DNA of 64,000 bases from Anaerophilus nitritigenes (GCF_004138215.1 NZ_RYYS01000020.1:62001-126000); one strand, 5' to 3'; numbered from the stretch's first letter, positions 37,616-47,121 are shown. Notes: generated from the sequence alone by a model not told the origin. Program-made: numbers and translations.

Positions 37616-38284
37616 TTGCATATTCATAAAGATGAAGTACTACGGTATTTAGGATATAGACATCAAAATATAGATGAAAATTTAGATAGGTTGATGGATA
37701 CATGTATAGAGGAAACAAAACAATGTGTACAATGTAAATATGTAATAAAAGTTTTTGATATAGAAAAAGATGATAAACATATTGAACTATTAGGGAGTAG
37801 ACTTATCTTTAGAGGAAAAGATATTATAAATCATCTACAGGATTCAAATACTTGTGCCATTATGGTTGTAACTCTTGGAAATCATATAGAAAATAAAATC
37901 AAATTATATGAAAAAACAAATTTAACAAAAGCTGTTATTTTAGATGCTTGTGCTACTACAGCTGTAGAGAGTCTTTGCGATGAGGTGCAAAAGGAAATAG
38001 AAAAGCAAGCAAATAGCAGAAATTTAGGAATTACCCATAGATATAGTCCAGGGTATGGAGACTTTTCTATAGATATACAGCCTATGATTTTAGATACTTT
38101 AGAAGCATATAAAAAAATTGGACTTACTTGTACGAAAGAAAAGATTTTAATTCCTAGAAAATCTGTAACAGCTATTATTGGCTTTAAAGACAATAATATT
38201 ACCACAAAGTACTCAAGTTGTAAGGAATGTAGTAAATATAGAGATTGTACATTTAAAAGAGAGGAGAATTTTTGTGGGAATTAA
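37616..38284 (+). CDS. Stand-alone MetH activation-domain protein
   Basis: A 222-aa protein of the vitamin-B12-dependent methionine synthase activation-domain family. It has E-V-L-R-Y-L-G-Y-R at the start, D-A-C-A-T-T-A-V-E-S-L-C-D in the middle and R-Y-S-P-G-Y-G-D-F-S, the SAM-binding motif of the activation domain, followed by L-I-P-R-K-S-V-T-A-I-I-G-F and a cysteine-rich tail. It should help reactivate oxidised cobalamin on the MetH encoded next, which lacks this domain. TTG 37616 follows GGGAGATG; the gene overlaps metH by 11 bases. Confidence 0.9.
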   Translation: MHIHKDEVLRYLGYRHQNIDENLDRLMDTCIEETKQCVQCKYVIKVFDIEKDDKHIELLGSRLIFRGKDIINHLQDSNTCAIMVVTLGNHIENKIKLYEKTNLTKAVILDACATTAVESLCDEVQKEIEKQANSRNLGITHRYSPGYGDFSIDIQPMILDTLEAYKKIGLTCTKEKILIPRKSVTAIIGFKDNNITTKYSSCKECSKYRDCTFKREENFCGN

Positions 38285-40673
38285 AGATATATTAAAAACA
38301 AAAAGATTATTTTTTGACGGTGCTATGGGTACACAATTGCAAAAAAGAGGATTATGTGCAGGAGATATACCTGAAATTTATAATTTTACTCATCCAGAGA
38401 TCATTACAGAAATTCACCAAAACTATATTCAAGCAGGTGCAGATATTATAACAACCAATACCTTTGGAGCTAATGAACTAAAGCTTGAAAAAACCACATA
38501 TACAGTAGAGAATGTGATCACAAAAGCAGTAAATGTAGCAAAGGATTCTATAAAAGATATGAAAGATAAGTATATTGCATTAGATATAGGTCCTATTGGT
38601 CAATTACTGGAACCCATTGGAACACTAAGCTTTGATAGAGCATATGAGATTTTTAAAAGACAAGTAAAGGCAGGGGCTAAAGCAGGATGTGACTTAATTT
38701 TGATTGAAACCCTATCTGATATTTATGAAGCAAAGGCTGCTGTTCTTGCTGCAAAGGAAAATAGTGATTTACCTATATTTTGTACTATGACTTATGATGA
38801 TACAGGAAGAACATTTACTGGAACAGATCCTCTCACAATGGTTATGGTCCTTGAAGGATTAGGGGTAGATGCTTTAGGAGTAAACTGCTCTTTTGGACCA
38901 AAAGAAATACTGCCTATTGTTGAAGAAATTATAAAATATGCATCTATTCCAATTATGGTACAGCCTAATGCAGGTCTTCCAAAAGTAGATAGGGGTAAAA
39001 CTGTATATGATATTGATCCTTGTGAATTTGCTTTTTATGCAAAAAAAATTGCAGAAAACGGAGTAAATATTATAGGCGGATGTTGTGGTACGGATGAACT
39101 TTTTATCAAAGCTATGATAGAAGTAGTAAAGCCTGTTCCTTTTGTCATACCAAATAAAAAGCATATAACAGCAGCTTGTTCTGCCAATCAGACAGTTGTA
39201 CTAGGAAATGAAGTGAAGATTATAGGGGAGAGAATAAATCCTACAGGAAATAAAAAGTTAAAAGAAGCATTAAGAAATTATCATATGGATTATATATTAA
39301 ATGAAGCTATTCTTCAAATGGAAGCAGGTGCAGATGTATTAGATGTAAATGTGGGGCTTCCTGAAATTGATGAACAAAAAACAATGATTCATTTAATTAA
39401 AGAGATACAATCTATCATTCATATTCCTCTTCAAATAGATAGTACAAATAAGGAAGTCATAGAAGCTGCTGCTAGAATCTATAATGGAAAACCCATTATC
39501 AATTCAGTGAATGGAAAAGAGCAGGTCATGAAGGAAATATTTCCTATTGTCAAAAAATATGGAGCTTGTGTCATTGGTCTAACACTAGACGAAGAAGGAA
39601 TTCCTAAAAAGGCAGAAGAAAGAGTAAAAATTGCACAAAAAATTATTCGTACCGCTCAAGATTATGGAATACCTAAAGAAAATATTATGATTGATTGTTT
39701 GGTGTTAACAGCTAGTGCACAACAATCTGAAGTTATGGAAACCATTAAAGCTGTAGGGATGGTCAAAGAAAAATACAATGTAAAGACTTCTTTAGGGGTA
39801 AGTAATGTATCTTTTGGATTACCAGATAGACAGTTACTCAATCAAACCTTTTTAGCTATGGGACTGACACAGGGGCTAGATGCACCTATTCTAAATCCTT
39901 TGGACCAAGGAATGATCAATACCATCCATGCATTTAAAGTACTTTCTAACCAAGATAAGGAGGCAAAAAAATATTTGCAAGAATACGAAAATAGAAAAGG
40001 TGAAAAAAGAATAATAGAAAAAGTTCATGTTCATGAAAAAGATTTAAAAGCTATTATTATTCAAGGATTAAAAGATGAGGCAACAAAAGAAGTTACAAAA
40101 CTTTTAGAAACGATAGAGCCTTTAAAAATTGTAGATGAGTATTTAATTCCTGCATTAGATATGGTAGGAATTAAATTTGAAAAGGGAGATATATTTTTAC
40201 CACAACTCATTCAATCGGCAGAAACGGTCAAAAATGCTTTTGGGGTGATTAAAGACAAGATGCTCCAAGATGGAGATTGTAAAATTTCAAAAGGAAAAAT
40301 TATATTGGCTACAGTAAAAGGAGATATCCATGATATAGGGAAAAATATTGTAAAAACAATTCTTGAAAATTATGGATTTGAGGTGGTAGATTTAGGAAAA
40401 GACGTTCCGATTGAAACTATTGTAAATACGACAAAAGAACAAGGGGTAAGGCTTGTAGGATTAAGTGCCCTTATGACCACAACAGTAAAAAGTATGGAGG
40501 AGACAATTACAGCATTAAAAGAAAGTGGGATAGAGTGTAAGATATTTGTAGGAGGAGCTGTTCTTAACCAAGAATATGCAGATATGATTCAAGCAGATTA
40601 TTATGCAAAGGATGCACAAGTAGCTGTTGAAATTGCTAAAACTGTATTAGGAAGTTCATCAATAGATATATAG
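38274..40673 (+). CDS. metH: Cobalamin-dependent methionine synthase without activation domain
   Basis: A 799-aa enzyme. Domains in order: homocysteine-binding barrel (F-F-D-G-A-M-G-T-Q-L-Q; zinc cysteines in G-V-N-C-S-F-G-P and G-G-C-C-G-T) to about residue 290; pterin-binding domain (I-G-E-R-I-N-P-T-G-N-K-K, D-V-N-V-G-L-P) to about 570; helical cap; cobalamin domain with D-I-H-D-I-G near residue 683 supplying the lower-ligand His. The usual C-terminal activation domain is absent and is encoded by the preceding gene. GTG 38274 follows GAGGAG by seven bases. Confidence 0.96.
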   Translation: MGIKDILKTKRLFFDGAMGTQLQKRGLCAGDIPEIYNFTHPEIITEIHQNYIQAGADIITTNTFGANELKLEKTTYTVENVITKAVNVAKDSIKDMKDKYIALDIGPIGQLLEPIGTLSFDRAYEIFKRQVKAGAKAGCDLILIETLSDIYEAKAAVLAAKENSDLPIFCTMTYDDTGRTFTGTDPLTMVMVLEGLGVDALGVNCSFGPKEILPIVEEIIKYASIPIMVQPNAGLPKVDRGKTVYDIDPCEFAFYAKKIAENGVNIIGGCCGTDELFIKAMIEVVKPVPFVIPNKKHITAACSANQTVVLGNEVKIIGERINPTGNKKLKEALRNYHMDYILNEAILQMEAGADVLDVNVGLPEIDEQKTMIHLIKEIQSIIHIPLQIDSTNKEVIEAAARIYNGKPIINSVNGKEQVMKEIFPIVKKYGACVIGLTLDEEGIPKKAEERVKIAQKIIRTAQDYGIPKENIMIDCLVLTASAQQSEVMETIKAVGMVKEKYNVKTSLGVSNVSFGLPDRQLLNQTFLAMGLTQGLDAPILNPLDQGMINTIHAFKVLSNQDKEAKKYLQEYENRKGEKRIIEKVHVHEKDLKAIIIQGLKDEATKEVTKLLETIEPLKIVDEYLIPALDMVGIKFEKGDIFLPQLIQSAETVKNAFGVIKDKMLQDGDCKISKGKIILATVKGDIHDIGKNIVKTILENYGFEVVDLGKDVPIETIVNTTKEQGVRLVGLSALMTTTVKSMEETITALKESGIECKIFVGGAVLNQEYADMIQADYYAKDAQVAVEIAKTVLGSSSIDI

Positions 40674-41007
40674 TTTGAAAAATAAAAAATTTGAAAACAT
40701 ATTTTCATACAATAAAGAGATCAGAAGGTGGATTGAATTATAAAAGATTTTAAAAAATCAAAAGAATCAATAGAACTAGCAAATAGGATAGCTCAAGCAA
40801 TGAATGAAAATCAGTACACGATTCACTATGGAATATAAAAAAATTGGTACTATAAAAGCTTTTATTTATTGTATAATATAATAAAGAAAAAAATAGAGAA
40901 TAGAAAGATGTTGTGATAGGTTTTGAAAATAGAACGTATTGTTATCCTATTGTGATATGCAGGAGTCTATGAAAGATAAAACTATTTAGATGGTGGTATA
41001 AATAATC
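40674..41007. other. 334-base gap with a degenerate 33-codon frame
   Basis: No terminator with a clear stem follows metH. AAGGTGG at 40726-40732 precedes an ATT that opens a 33-codon frame (40738-40839) reading I-E-L-A-N-R-I-A-Q-A-M-N-E-N-Q-Y-T-I-H-Y-G-I before a stop. It looks protein-like but has no standard start codon and may be a relic. The rest is A/T-rich promoter sequence for the two-component genes. Confidence 0.35.
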
Positions 41008-41706
41008 ATGAGCAAAAATTTAAATATTCTTGTAATAGATGATAATGAGGAAATATGCGAAATTATAAATATACTTTTAACCAAGGAAGGTTTTTGTGTT
41101 TATACGGTTAATAATAGCACCATGGCTATGTCATTGGTAGATAAATCAATAGACCTTATAATTTTAGATATTATGATGCCAGATAAGTCAGGATTTGAAC
41201 TATGTAAGGAAATTCGTGCAATAACAATGGCACCAATTATGTTTTTATCTGCTAGGTTTCAGGATGAGGATAAAACCTATGGACTTTCTTGTGGTGGGGA
41301 TGATTATATAATAAAACCATTTTCTTCAAAAGAGCTTATAGCTCGTGTTAAAGCATTGTTAAGAAGGTATTTAATATATCAAGGAAATAACCAAAAACAT
41401 AGAGAGAATGGAGTCGAAATAGGGGAGTTGTGGTTTGATGCTTCAAAGAAACAACTAACAAAGAAGGGGAAGGATATCAAACTTACAGACATTGAGTATA
41501 GGATATTTGAACTTTTTATGAAAAATAGACAAAGGGTTCTATCTGCAAAATATATATATGAGCAAATATGGAATGAAAAATATTTACCAATATCCAACAA
41601 TACAGTTATGGTACATATAAAAAATCTTAGAAAAAAGATAGAAAATGACTGTGAAAATTTAAAATATATTACAACAGTATGGGGAAAGGGCTATAGAATT
41701 GATTAA
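41008..41706 (+). CDS. OmpR/PhoB-family response regulator
   Basis: A 232-aa regulator. The receiver has the acidic pair D11-D12, the phosphorylation site Asp54 in I-I-L-D-I-M-M-P and the K in I-I-K-P-F-S. The C-terminal winged helix ends in T-T-V-W-G-K-G-Y-R-I. It is coupled to the sensor kinase that follows (eight-base overlap) and convergent with the ABC importer and EamA gene, which are plausible but unproven targets. Confidence 0.93.
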   Translation: MSKNLNILVIDDNEEICEIINILLTKEGFCVYTVNNSTMAMSLVDKSIDLIILDIMMPDKSGFELCKEIRAITMAPIMFLSARFQDEDKTYGLSCGGDDYIIKPFSSKELIARVKALLRRYLIYQGNNQKHRENGVEIGELWFDASKKQLTKKGKDIKLTDIEYRIFELFMKNRQRVLSAKYIYEQIWNEKYLPISNNTVMVHIKNLRKKIENDCENLKYITTVWGKGYRID

Positions 41707-43000
41707 ATATAAGGACTCTATGAAATTAGCACATAAACTGATAATAGGAGTGATAATAGCCTTTTTTATATCTTCTTTTTTGTTTATGCTCTTTAGATTC
41801 ATGGGAAATATGATACTTCATAACTATTGTAAAAGAACTGAGGTTATTTTAGACAATGAGCAAAAAGCAATAAGTGATATGCAAAGATACATATTTGATC
41901 ATAAATTGGGGATAGAAGATGTCCAACATATTGATAGATGGATACAGCAAAGAGAGTTAATAATGGTATCGATATATAATAATGATACACTTATATATAG
42001 TTCTTATTTTAATAACAATGATGACAAATCTATTAAAAACGTTGTGCCATTAAAAAACTCTTATAAGCTATATTTTAAAGATGAAAAGGTTGATGTATTG
42101 ATATTGTATTTATTTGAACATCACTATAGAGATTATGTAATGTATTTTGGTCTTTTGATATTTTTCTTATTGTTTACAGCTATAATGTTTTTTTTGATAA
42201 AGACAAAAGTCAATTATATAAATGAATTAGAAAAAGATATAAAAGTCCTTGAAACCGGAGCTTTAGAGTATGAAATTAGTATTAAAGGCAATGATGAATT
42301 ATCAGCTTTAGCCAATAGTATTAATGAGATGCGAAAAGCCTTTATAATAAGAGAGGATTATTCAAAAAAGTTAAAGGAATCTACAAATGAGCTTATGGCA
42401 TATATTTCACATGATTTAAGAACTCCTCTTACTACAATGATAGGATATTTAGAAATTTTAATAGAAGAGGATAATATTAAGAATACAGATGCAGAGAAGT
42501 ATATAGAAAAATCTAAAGATAGAGCCTATCAGTTAAAGAAATTAATAGATAATCTATTTAAGTATTTCTTTGCATCTATTAAAACAGAGTCACAAATACA
42601 GCTAATAACATATTTTGGTACAACTGAGCTATATCCAATGATTGAAGAGAGTATATCAGTTTTAAAGGATGCAGGCTTTAGTGTATATAATAAAACTACT
42701 AATGATAATTATTATATACAGATGAATTTGGATCTTATTAGACGAATTTTTGATAATCTACTATCTAATTTTTTGAAATATGCTGATGTCAATGAGCCTA
42801 TTGAAATAATAAACTATATTGAGAACCACCAAATGATATTTGAGTTTAGAAATAAAATTGCACAAAAAACAAGCATGTGTGAAAGTACAGGACTTGGCAT
42901 AAAAACCTGCGAGGAAATAATGAAATCTCACAAAGGGACGTTTTACTACGAGGAGAGAAATGATAAATACATATCAAGGTTGATTTTTCCTATAATATAA
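41699..43000 (+). CDS. Sensor histidine kinase
   Basis: A 433-aa membrane kinase. TM1 lies near residues 15-38 and TM2 near 148-168, with an extracytoplasmic domain of about 110 residues between. HAMP-like sequence follows. The phosphoacceptor is His238 in Y-I-S-H-D-L-R-T-P-L, then the N box R-R-I-F-D-N-L-L-S-N and a G box G-L-G-I-K-T-C. The D-x-G-x-G ATP-lid motif of typical kinases is weak (F-R-N-K-I), as in VanS-like kinases. TTG 41699 follows AAAGGG; ATG 41720 is an alternative. Confidence 0.9.
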   Translation: MIKYKDSMKLAHKLIIGVIIAFFISSFLFMLFRFMGNMILHNYCKRTEVILDNEQKAISDMQRYIFDHKLGIEDVQHIDRWIQQRELIMVSIYNNDTLIYSSYFNNNDDKSIKNVVPLKNSYKLYFKDEKVDVLILYLFEHHYRDYVMYFGLLIFFLLFTAIMFFLIKTKVNYINELEKDIKVLETGALEYEISIKGNDELSALANSINEMRKAFIIREDYSKKLKESTNELMAYISHDLRTPLTTMIGYLEILIEEDNIKNTDAEKYIEKSKDRAYQLKKLIDNLFKYFFASIKTESQIQLITYFGTTELYPMIEESISVLKDAGFSVYNKTTNDNYYIQMNLDLIRRIFDNLLSNFLKYADVNEPIEIINYIENHQMIFEFRNKIAQKTSMCESTGLGIKTCEEIMKSHKGTFYYEERNDKYISRLIFPII

Positions 43001-43026
43001 AGAAACCACAGTATTGTGGTTTCTTT
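42999..43026. terminator. Bidirectional terminator between kinase and EamA genes
   Basis: AAAGAAACCACA-GTAT-TGTGGTTTCTTT, a perfect 12-base-pair stem between convergent genes. Confidence 0.88.
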
Positions 43027-43028
43027 AT

Positions 43029-43880
43029 TCATTTTTGTTTTAATTTGTTTATTAAAATGCAACCTACAACAATAAGTATTCCACCTAGAATAGCATATAA
43101 ATCAGGGGTTTCATTAAAAAAGGCAAATCCCCAAAAGGCATTATAAACAATGCCGATATATCTTATGATTTCTACTACTACAGGGTTTTCATGAGTAAAG
43201 GCTTTAGTTAAGAATACTTGTGCTAATAAAGAAACAACACCTATACATATAAGGTAGAATAATTCTAGTGAGTTTGGTACTACAAAGCTATTCGACATAA
43301 GAGGAATAGAGGTTAAAGTTGCTGTTAACATAAAGTAAAAAATTATCTCGTAGGTGTGATGTTTTTCACTCAAAAAACGAATACACACACCTGCAGCACC
43401 TGAAAATACTGCTGACAAGATACCAAATATGGCAACAATAGAAAATGTAGAATAACTAAAGGGCTTTATAGTTAATATTGCACCTATAAATACTATGGGC
43501 AAAGCACCATACATTTTAGGAGGCAGTTTTTCTTTTAAGAATATACTAGAAAAAAGTAAAACAAATATAGGAGACATATTAACTAGCAGTATGGCATCAA
43601 GTAAAGGCATATTTGAAATAGTATAAAAGTAAGCTATCATGTAAAAGGCACCGCAGCAACCTCTAAGCATAAGAATAGGTATGCCAGCTTTGGAGAAAGA
43701 TACACTATCTTTTTTCATAAGAATCAATATAAGTATTGTTCCTATTATGCTTCTAAAGAAAACAATTTCATTGGAGGATATGGATGAAGCAGTTGCTTTT
43801 ACAAGTGCATTCATAATACTAAAAGTTAATGAAGATAACAAAGCATATATAATGCCGTTATTTTTAATATTTTGAACTAT
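43029..43880 (-). CDS. EamA/DMT-family transporter, apparent AUA start
   Basis: A ten-TM drug/metabolite exporter of about 283 aa made of two EamA repeats. The first repeat opens N-N-G-I-I-Y-A-L-L-S-S-L-T-F-S-I-M-N-A-L. No ATG, GTG or TTG exists upstream of this segment in frame; the first standard start, TTG 43841, would cut off half of TM1. AGGAGGGG at 43894-43887 stands eight bases before ATA at 43880, so AUA (or a neighbouring AUC/AUU) seems to be the start, or a former ATG has mutated. It is the last gene of the ABC importer operon. Substrate unknown. Confidence 0.8.
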   Translation of the reverse strand: MVQNIKNNGIIYALLSSLTFSIMNALVKATASSISSNEIVFFRSIIGTILILILMKKDSVSFSKAGIPILMLRGCCGAFYMIAYFYTISNMPLLDAILLVNMSPIFVLLFSSIFLKEKLPPKMYGALPIVFIGAILTIKPFSYSTFSIVAIFGILSAVFSGAAGVCIRFLSEKHHTYEIIFYFMLTATLTSIPLMSNSFVVPNSLELFYLICIGVVSLLAQVFLTKAFTHENPVVVEIIRYIGIVYNAFWGFAFFNETPDLYAILGGILIVVGCILINKLKQK

Positions 43881-43892
43881 GATAATCCCCTC

Positions 43893-44663
43893 CTAGCTTA
43901 TTAAAGTACTAGGTTTTATTGGGGTAATGGTTGTGTACCCTTTTTTACTTGTGGTTACGTCAACCTCTACTTTATAAGCTTTTTCTAATAAATGTGCATC
44001 TAATACATTTATAGGGTCTCCTTGCTTTGACGAATATCCTTCATTTAAAAGAATCATATAGTCACTATATCTAGCAGCAAGACCTAAATCGTGAATAACC
44101 ACAATAGTAATAGCACCAGTGTCTTTAGTATATTTTTTTGCAATATCAAGAACTTGAAGTTGGTGGCGAAGGTCTAGAGCACTTGTAGGTTCGTCTAAAA
44201 GAAGAATTTTGGGAGATGAAACTAGTGCTTGAGCCATTATTACTAATTGTTTTTGACCACCGCTTAGACTTGAAAATGGAGTGTAACACAGATGTATAAG
44301 TTCAAGCTCCTCTAATATTTTTGTTACAGCATGAAGATGTATCTCTTCAACCTTCCACGATAAATCCTTAACTCTACCAAGAAGAACCATTTCAAAAACT
44401 GACAAATCTGTTGTGGTTACAGTCATTTGTGGAACATATGCAATCTCATGTGTTAAGATATTTGTTCCATCTGTGTTTTTTGCATGAATAGTACCTTTAA
44501 ATTTAATTAGCTTAGCAATAGCTTTAATGAGAGTGGTTTTACCAGTACCATTAGGACCAATTATCGAAACAAGCTGACCACCATATAAGAGAGAGGAAAC
44601 ACTCTTTAAAACAGATTTGCTTTGATAACTTACAGAGATATCAGATAATTCCATTGAAATCAT
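43893..44663 (-). CDS. FecE/BtuD-type ABC importer ATP-binding protein
   Basis: A 256-aa ATPase. Walker A is G-P-N-G-T-G-K-T-T, the signature L-S-G-G-Q-K-Q-L-V and Walker B I-L-L-L-D-E-P-T-S-A-L-D. It powers uptake of iron-siderophore, haem or cobalamin complexes with the permease and binding protein upstream. The frame could extend further, but ATG 44663 follows AAGGAGGG by seven bases and overlaps the permease stop (TAATG), so this start is preferred. Its stop codon overlaps the Shine-Dalgarno of the EamA gene. Confidence 0.93.
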   Translation of the reverse strand: MISMELSDISVSYQSKSVLKSVSSLLYGGQLVSIIGPNGTGKTTLIKAIAKLIKFKGTIHAKNTDGTNILTHEIAYVPQMTVTTTDLSVFEMVLLGRVKDLSWKVEEIHLHAVTKILEELELIHLCYTPFSSLSGGQKQLVIMAQALVSSPKILLLDEPTSALDLRHQLQVLDIAKKYTKDTGAITIVVIHDLGLAARYSDYMILLNEGYSSKQGDPINVLDAHLLEKAYKVEVDVTTSKKGYTTITPIKPSTLIS

Positions 44664-45724
44664 TATTTTGCCCTCCTTAAAATCATATAAATCAAAAATG
44701 GTACTCCAATTAGAGAGGTTACAATACCGATAGGAACAATAATACCAGGTATTACAAGCTTTGATATGATTGAGGCACAAGTCATAAGTAATATACCAAG
44801 CAAAGCAGACATTGGAGATAAATAACGTTGATCCTCACCAATCATCATTCTAGCAAAGTGAGGAGCTACAAGACCTATAAATCCAATAGTTCCAACAAAA
44901 GCGACAGCACCGGCTGTCATTAAAGCACTTATAATAAAAACATGAAGTCTTAATTTATTTGTATCTACTCCTAAGCTTTTAGCTCTCTCTTCTCCAGCGG
45001 ATAAGGTAGTAAGCTTCCAAGCATATCTTGTAAGCAACAAAGAACATAATATAAAAATAGCACCACTTACATATACTCCAGTCCAAGTAGCCTTCAATAG
45101 ACTTCCGAACATCCAATATACGATTTGGGCTGCAACTTCAGGAGTTGAGCGAAACTGTACCAGTGATAAAAGTGCTTGAAACAAGAAGTGAATTACTATA
45201 CCAAATAAAACCATAGACTGTGCTTGCATTCCCTTTACCTTTCCTAAAAAATAGATAGCAAGGCTTGATAGTACTGTCATGAAGAAAGCAAGAAAAGGTG
45301 CATTAATCCAAGAATAATTTCCTCCAAAAGGGAAACCAGTTATAAAGGCAATTGCAGCTCCAAATCCAGCAGCAGAGGAAACACCAAGAGTATATGGACT
45401 TGCTAGCGGATTTGAAAGTATGGTTTGCATTTGTGTTCCTGATAAACCTAAGGAGGCTCCTACACATAAGCAAATAAGTGTCATAGGTAGTCTAACCTTC
45501 CATATTATAGTAGATTTAATAGTATCACCATTAGGACCATTAAATAGGGATGTGAAAACATCTGATATGGTAAAACCAGAAGAACCTACTGCAAGATCTA
45601 TAAATAAAGCAAGTAAAATAGATATTATGGTTATTATAACTATAGTATTTCTCTTTTGATTTATTTTTTTATAAATATCTAGCCCATTTTTTATATTAGG
45701 GCTAGAGTTAGATATATGTTGCAT
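44663..45724 (-). CDS. FecCD/BtuC-type ABC importer permease
   Basis: A 353-aa permease with about ten membrane segments. FecCD markers are R-L-P-M-T-L-I-C-L-C-V-G-A-S-L-G-L-S-G, N-P-L-A-S-P-Y-T-L-G-V-S-S-A-A-G-F-G-A and a late G-L-V-A-P-H-F-A-R-M-M-I-G coupling helix. ATG 45724 follows GAAAGGAG. It couples to the ATPase by a one-base overlap. One permease gene suggests a homodimer, as in BtuC. Confidence 0.93.
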   Translation of the reverse strand: MQHISNSSPNIKNGLDIYKKINQKRNTIVIITIISILLALFIDLAVGSSGFTISDVFTSLFNGPNGDTIKSTIIWKVRLPMTLICLCVGASLGLSGTQMQTILSNPLASPYTLGVSSAAGFGAAIAFITGFPFGGNYSWINAPFLAFFMTVLSSLAIYFLGKVKGMQAQSMVLFGIVIHFLFQALLSLVQFRSTPEVAAQIVYWMFGSLLKATWTGVYVSGAIFILCSLLLTRYAWKLTTLSAGEERAKSLGVDTNKLRLHVFIISALMTAGAVAFVGTIGFIGLVAPHFARMMIGEDQRYLSPMSALLGILLMTCASIISKLVIPGIIVPIGIVTSLIGVPFLIYMILRRAK

Positions 45725-45764
45725 AATGGCTCCTTTCTAAGACTTTTTCAAAAAAGCCCAATTA

Positions 45765-46919
45765 TTATTTTTCGTATTTTGTCATGAAGCACCCAGTTGC
45801 TTTAATTGGAAGATAATTTTCATAGAATTTAAGAATGTTTTCTTCTGGATTTACATCCTTAAATAAATCAGGGTACATAGATTTTGCAATAAATTGCAAG
45901 TAAACATAGTCATAAATACTTCTAAGTCCTGCGTGGTCTACAGCATAGATATTATCATTTTTAATAGCGGATATTTTATTCCACCCTGGTCTTTTTGTAT
46001 AGGGTTCAATACGATTATTTGTTTCTTTTGAATCAACACCATAACCTATTTTAACTCTATTTCCAGTATCATTTGACCATATCGATCCTGCTAGGAATAT
46101 ATATTCTGGGTCAGAGGATAAAATATATTCAGGGCTTAGAGGACCATAACTTTCTATTTTTCCAAAAGCAATATTGTTTCCACCTGCAGTTATTGCAAGA
46201 CCACCCCACATATAATCTCCATAGCTGTTACCATATTCTTGCGCTCCTAGATTTCCAAGTTCTATGTATACTCTTCTTTTTTCATTATCATTAAGATGTG
46301 CTACACGATTTTTTACATCTTCTACAGCAGCTACATATTCATCAGAAAGCTCTTTTGCACGCTCAGTTTTACCAGTAATCATACCGATTATTTCAGTACT
46401 TAATACATGTCTATCAACTTTTTGAGCATTATAATCTACTACAACAATCTTTGTTCCTGCTTCCTCTAGCTTCTTCACATTTTCTCCAAGGGTTTCAAAC
46501 TGAAAAGGAGCTAAGATTGCAACATCTGGAGCTAGGCTTATTGTTGTTTCCATACTGAAGGAACCTTTATATATAGAACCTGTATCGATTATATTTTTTA
46601 ACTCAGGAACACTTGCTTCATAAGCTTTATACTGTGCATTAAAAAACTCTGACCACTCTGCTTTAGAAATACATACTACATTATCAACTCCACCATTTAT
46701 AGCTATGAAACTTTCTGCATAAAAGCCTAAAAAAATTCTTTTAGCAGGTCCATCCAGCTCTACCTTTCTTCCTGAAAGATCAGTGAAGCTTATTTTGCTT
46801 TTTTCTGAAGTTGTAGCAGTACTAGAATTAGATTTACTTGCTGGACTGCAACCTGCGATACTAATTATCATTATCAATGACAAAATAGAAATCCAGATTG
46901 ATTTTTTTGATTTAAACAT
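45765..46919 (-). CDS. FecB/BtuF-type ABC substrate-binding lipoprotein
   Basis: A 384-aa lipoprotein with lipobox I-S-I-A-G-C (Cys24) and a serine/threonine-rich linker. The periplasmic-binding-protein fold type II shows D-L-S-G-R-K-V-E-L-D near residue 47, P-A-K-R-I-F-L-G and S-L-A-P-D-V-A-I-L. Its 384 residues exceed the usual 300-330 of siderophore binders. It is the first gene of a four-gene minus-strand operon. Ligand could be a ferric chelate, haem or a corrinoid; no cobalamin riboswitch precedes it, which argues mildly for iron. Confidence 0.88.
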   Translation of the reverse strand: MFKSKKSIWISILSLIMIISIAGCSPASKSNSSTATTSEKSKISFTDLSGRKVELDGPAKRIFLGFYAESFIAINGGVDNVVCISKAEWSEFFNAQYKAYEASVPELKNIIDTGSIYKGSFSMETTISLAPDVAILAPFQFETLGENVKKLEEAGTKIVVVDYNAQKVDRHVLSTEIIGMITGKTERAKELSDEYVAAVEDVKNRVAHLNDNEKRRVYIELGNLGAQEYGNSYGDYMWGGLAITAGGNNIAFGKIESYGPLSPEYILSSDPEYIFLAGSIWSNDTGNRVKIGYGVDSKETNNRIEPYTKRPGWNKISAIKNDNIYAVDHAGLRSIYDYVYLQFIAKSMYPDLFKDVNPEENILKFYENYLPIKATGCFMTKYEK

Positions 46920-46961
46920 TAATTAATACCTCCTAAAAATAAATTATTTTACAATAACATT

Positions 46962-46977
46962 GTTAGTGCTATCTAAC
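46962..46977 (-). promoter_or_regulatory. Candidate metal-repressor operator upstream of the importer
   Basis: GTTAG-TGCTAT-CTAAC is a 5-base dyad about 43 bases upstream of the lipoprotein start. The TTAG/CTAA arms resemble DtxR/IdeR-family boxes, but the site is short. Confidence 0.3.
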
Positions 46978-47082
46978 TTTACTAAAATTATATAAACTTA
47001 GCAATATTATTTGCTTATTCTTCAGATTTCTTCATAATTAGCAAAGTATACTTTATATTGGTGAAGTTTGTAAAAGTTACAT

Positions 47083-47121
47083 GAAAAACATCTCATAAAA
47101 AATTTTTATGAGATGTTTTTC
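47083..47121. terminator. Long bidirectional hairpin
   Basis: GAAAAACATCTCATAAAA pairs with TTTTATGAGATGTTTTTC, a perfect stem of about 19 base pairs with almost no loop. It lies between two minus-strand genes and ends the small membrane-protein transcript. Confidence 0.8.

Noticed and set aside
46920-47080. Cobalamin riboswitch upstream of the FecB/BtuF-type importer
   Set aside because: No B12-box like sequence or long structured leader is present; the leader is short and A/T-rich.
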